Source of the DNA: a virus
Virus record (IMG/VR): IMGVR_UViG_3300035701_004971
Location: 1 to 23,272 of that record
Length of the DNA: 23,272 nucleotides
Direction: 5' to 3' (one strand)
In this document: in pieces, positions 22,800 to 23,272 of the stretch
Layout of the letters: every line of letters begins with the position of its first letter
Position numbering within the stretch: the stretch's first letter is position 1
Translations under genes and position numbers: made by a program
The notes under the pieces: generated by a model
Databases searched by the model: none
What the model was told of the DNA's origin: nothing
What the model saw: only the letters and a program-made list of their open reading frames with translations

Positions 22800-23042
22800 T
22801 TACCTCTTGCTGACGTTGAAGGGTTTCGGATTTTCGATCGGCTTGGCTCCGGCGTCGGTCACCTGTGCTGGCAGCTCGCGGTAGGTGCCGGCCGGTGCCA
22901 TGCCTGGCTGCGCCTCGGGAACGCCGGCGGCGGCGTTGTACGGCAAATGCTCGGTGAAGCCTTCGGGACGCGTGCCGATTTCGAGAGCGCGGGTGCGCGG
23001 AGTGCGGTGAACGCCGGGGGTCGCTTTGAATACCATGGTCAT
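22800..23042 (-). CDS. Small conserved-looking protein C of a tandem set
   Basis: An 80-residue protein (MTMVFKATPGVHRTPRTRALEIGTRPEGFTEHLPYNAAAGVPEAQPGM). The last 30 residues (GTYRELPAQVTDAGAKPIENPKPFNVSKR) align with the end of the neighbouring 62-residue protein (GSYKH ... DAGKP ... PKPFSVSKK). The N-terminal part is basic and has no match in the other two. It starts 3 nt after the preceding stop with GGAG upstream. Function unknown. Confidence 0.7.
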   Translation of the reverse strand: MTMVFKATPGVHRTPRTRALEIGTRPEGFTEHLPYNAAAGVPEAQPGMAPAGTYRELPAQVTDAGAKPIENPKPFNVSKR

Positions 23043-23045
23043 CTC

Positions 23046-23272
23046 CTACTTTCTGCGCGGCTCATTCAGGTGCGCCGACATCGGAAGCCCCTGGTAAAAG
23101 GTTTGGTTCTGCATGTGGCCGAGGTGAATGGGACCGGGATTGCTTTTCACGTAGACCTTGGCGCCGGTCGCGCTGACGTAGTAGCGACCGCCACGGGTGC
23201 CGGTTTCGATCGACTTTTGTTGTGCCGCAGAATCTCGTGCGCCGCTTCCGACGCTCCTGGCCCACGTCCGCA
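23046..23272 (-). CDS. Unidentified head-region protein, 5' end outside window (partial)
   Basis: The last 74 or so codons of a gene that enters from the right edge, with its stop at 23046. The visible end contains KSIETGTRGGRYYVSATGAKVYVKSNPGP, then HMQNQTFYQGLPMSAHLNEPRRK. The G-RGGRYY-S--G-KVYV motif occurs near the ends of several phage head-morphogenesis proteins, such as MuF-like and portal-associated ones. That fits an upstream portal/head module, but the family cannot be named from this fragment. Another frame here (23062-23265) begins with ATG but has shadow-like composition. Confidence 0.7.
   Translation of the reverse strand, partial: RTWARSVGSGARDSAAQQKSIETGTRGGRYYVSATGAKVYVKSNPGPIHLGHMQNQTFYQGLPMSAHLNEPRRK

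Noticed and set aside
1-23272. CRISPR arrays, insertion sequences, attachment sites, tRNA genes
   Set aside because: No spaced direct repeats of CRISPR type, no transposase, no integrase or tRNA-like sequence was seen on either strand.

Overview
The window is a stretch of a contractile-tailed phage (myovirus-type Caudoviricetes) genome, or of a prophage. All supported genes lie on the minus strand, so the map reads from right to left. There are no host housekeeping, integrase, lysis or replication genes, so the host and lifestyle cannot be fixed. The moderately high GC content and P2/Mu/T4-like baseplate proteins fit a phage of a Gram-negative bacterium, but this is inference.

Head region (23272 to 17561). 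The 3' end of an unidentified gene with an RGGRYY-type motif is followed by three tiny related proteins, two small virion-type proteins (the second possibly decoration-like), a scaffold protein and the major capsid protein. Next comes a gene-free stretch of about 560 nt packed with hairpins, several capped by C(UUCG)G tetraloops. An Ala/Pro-linker protein and a head-tail adaptor candidate follow.

Neck and tail tube region (17554 to 11697). Three neck/tail-completion candidates overlap or abut and lead to the tail sheath. Behind the sheath lie a hairpin cluster and a strong intrinsic terminator, then an HNH endonuclease gene, then the tail tube gene, whose start is unclear. The tail assembly chaperone follows as overlapping G and T frames. 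A GGGUUUU slippery site with a downstream stem predicts a -1 frameshift product.

Tail tip and baseplate (11704 to 1). In order: tape measure, LysM baseplate/hub protein, gpD/gp27-like hub with a C-terminal 21-bp repeat, gpV-like spike, an unknown hydrophobic protein, a gp25/gpW-like wedge, two consecutive gpJ-like wedge proteins, and two fibre or baseplate-attachment proteins. The last of these runs off the left edge.

The best candidate for something undescribed is the large structured RNA at about 18325-18865, directly after the capsid gene. Its size and setting recall the 'ornate' large phage RNAs (ROOL, GOLLD), but I cannot assign it to either. Secondary points of interest are the terminator plus HNH gene splitting sheath from tube, a buried gene start inside the HNH gene, the tandem small head-region paralogues and the programmed frameshift signal.
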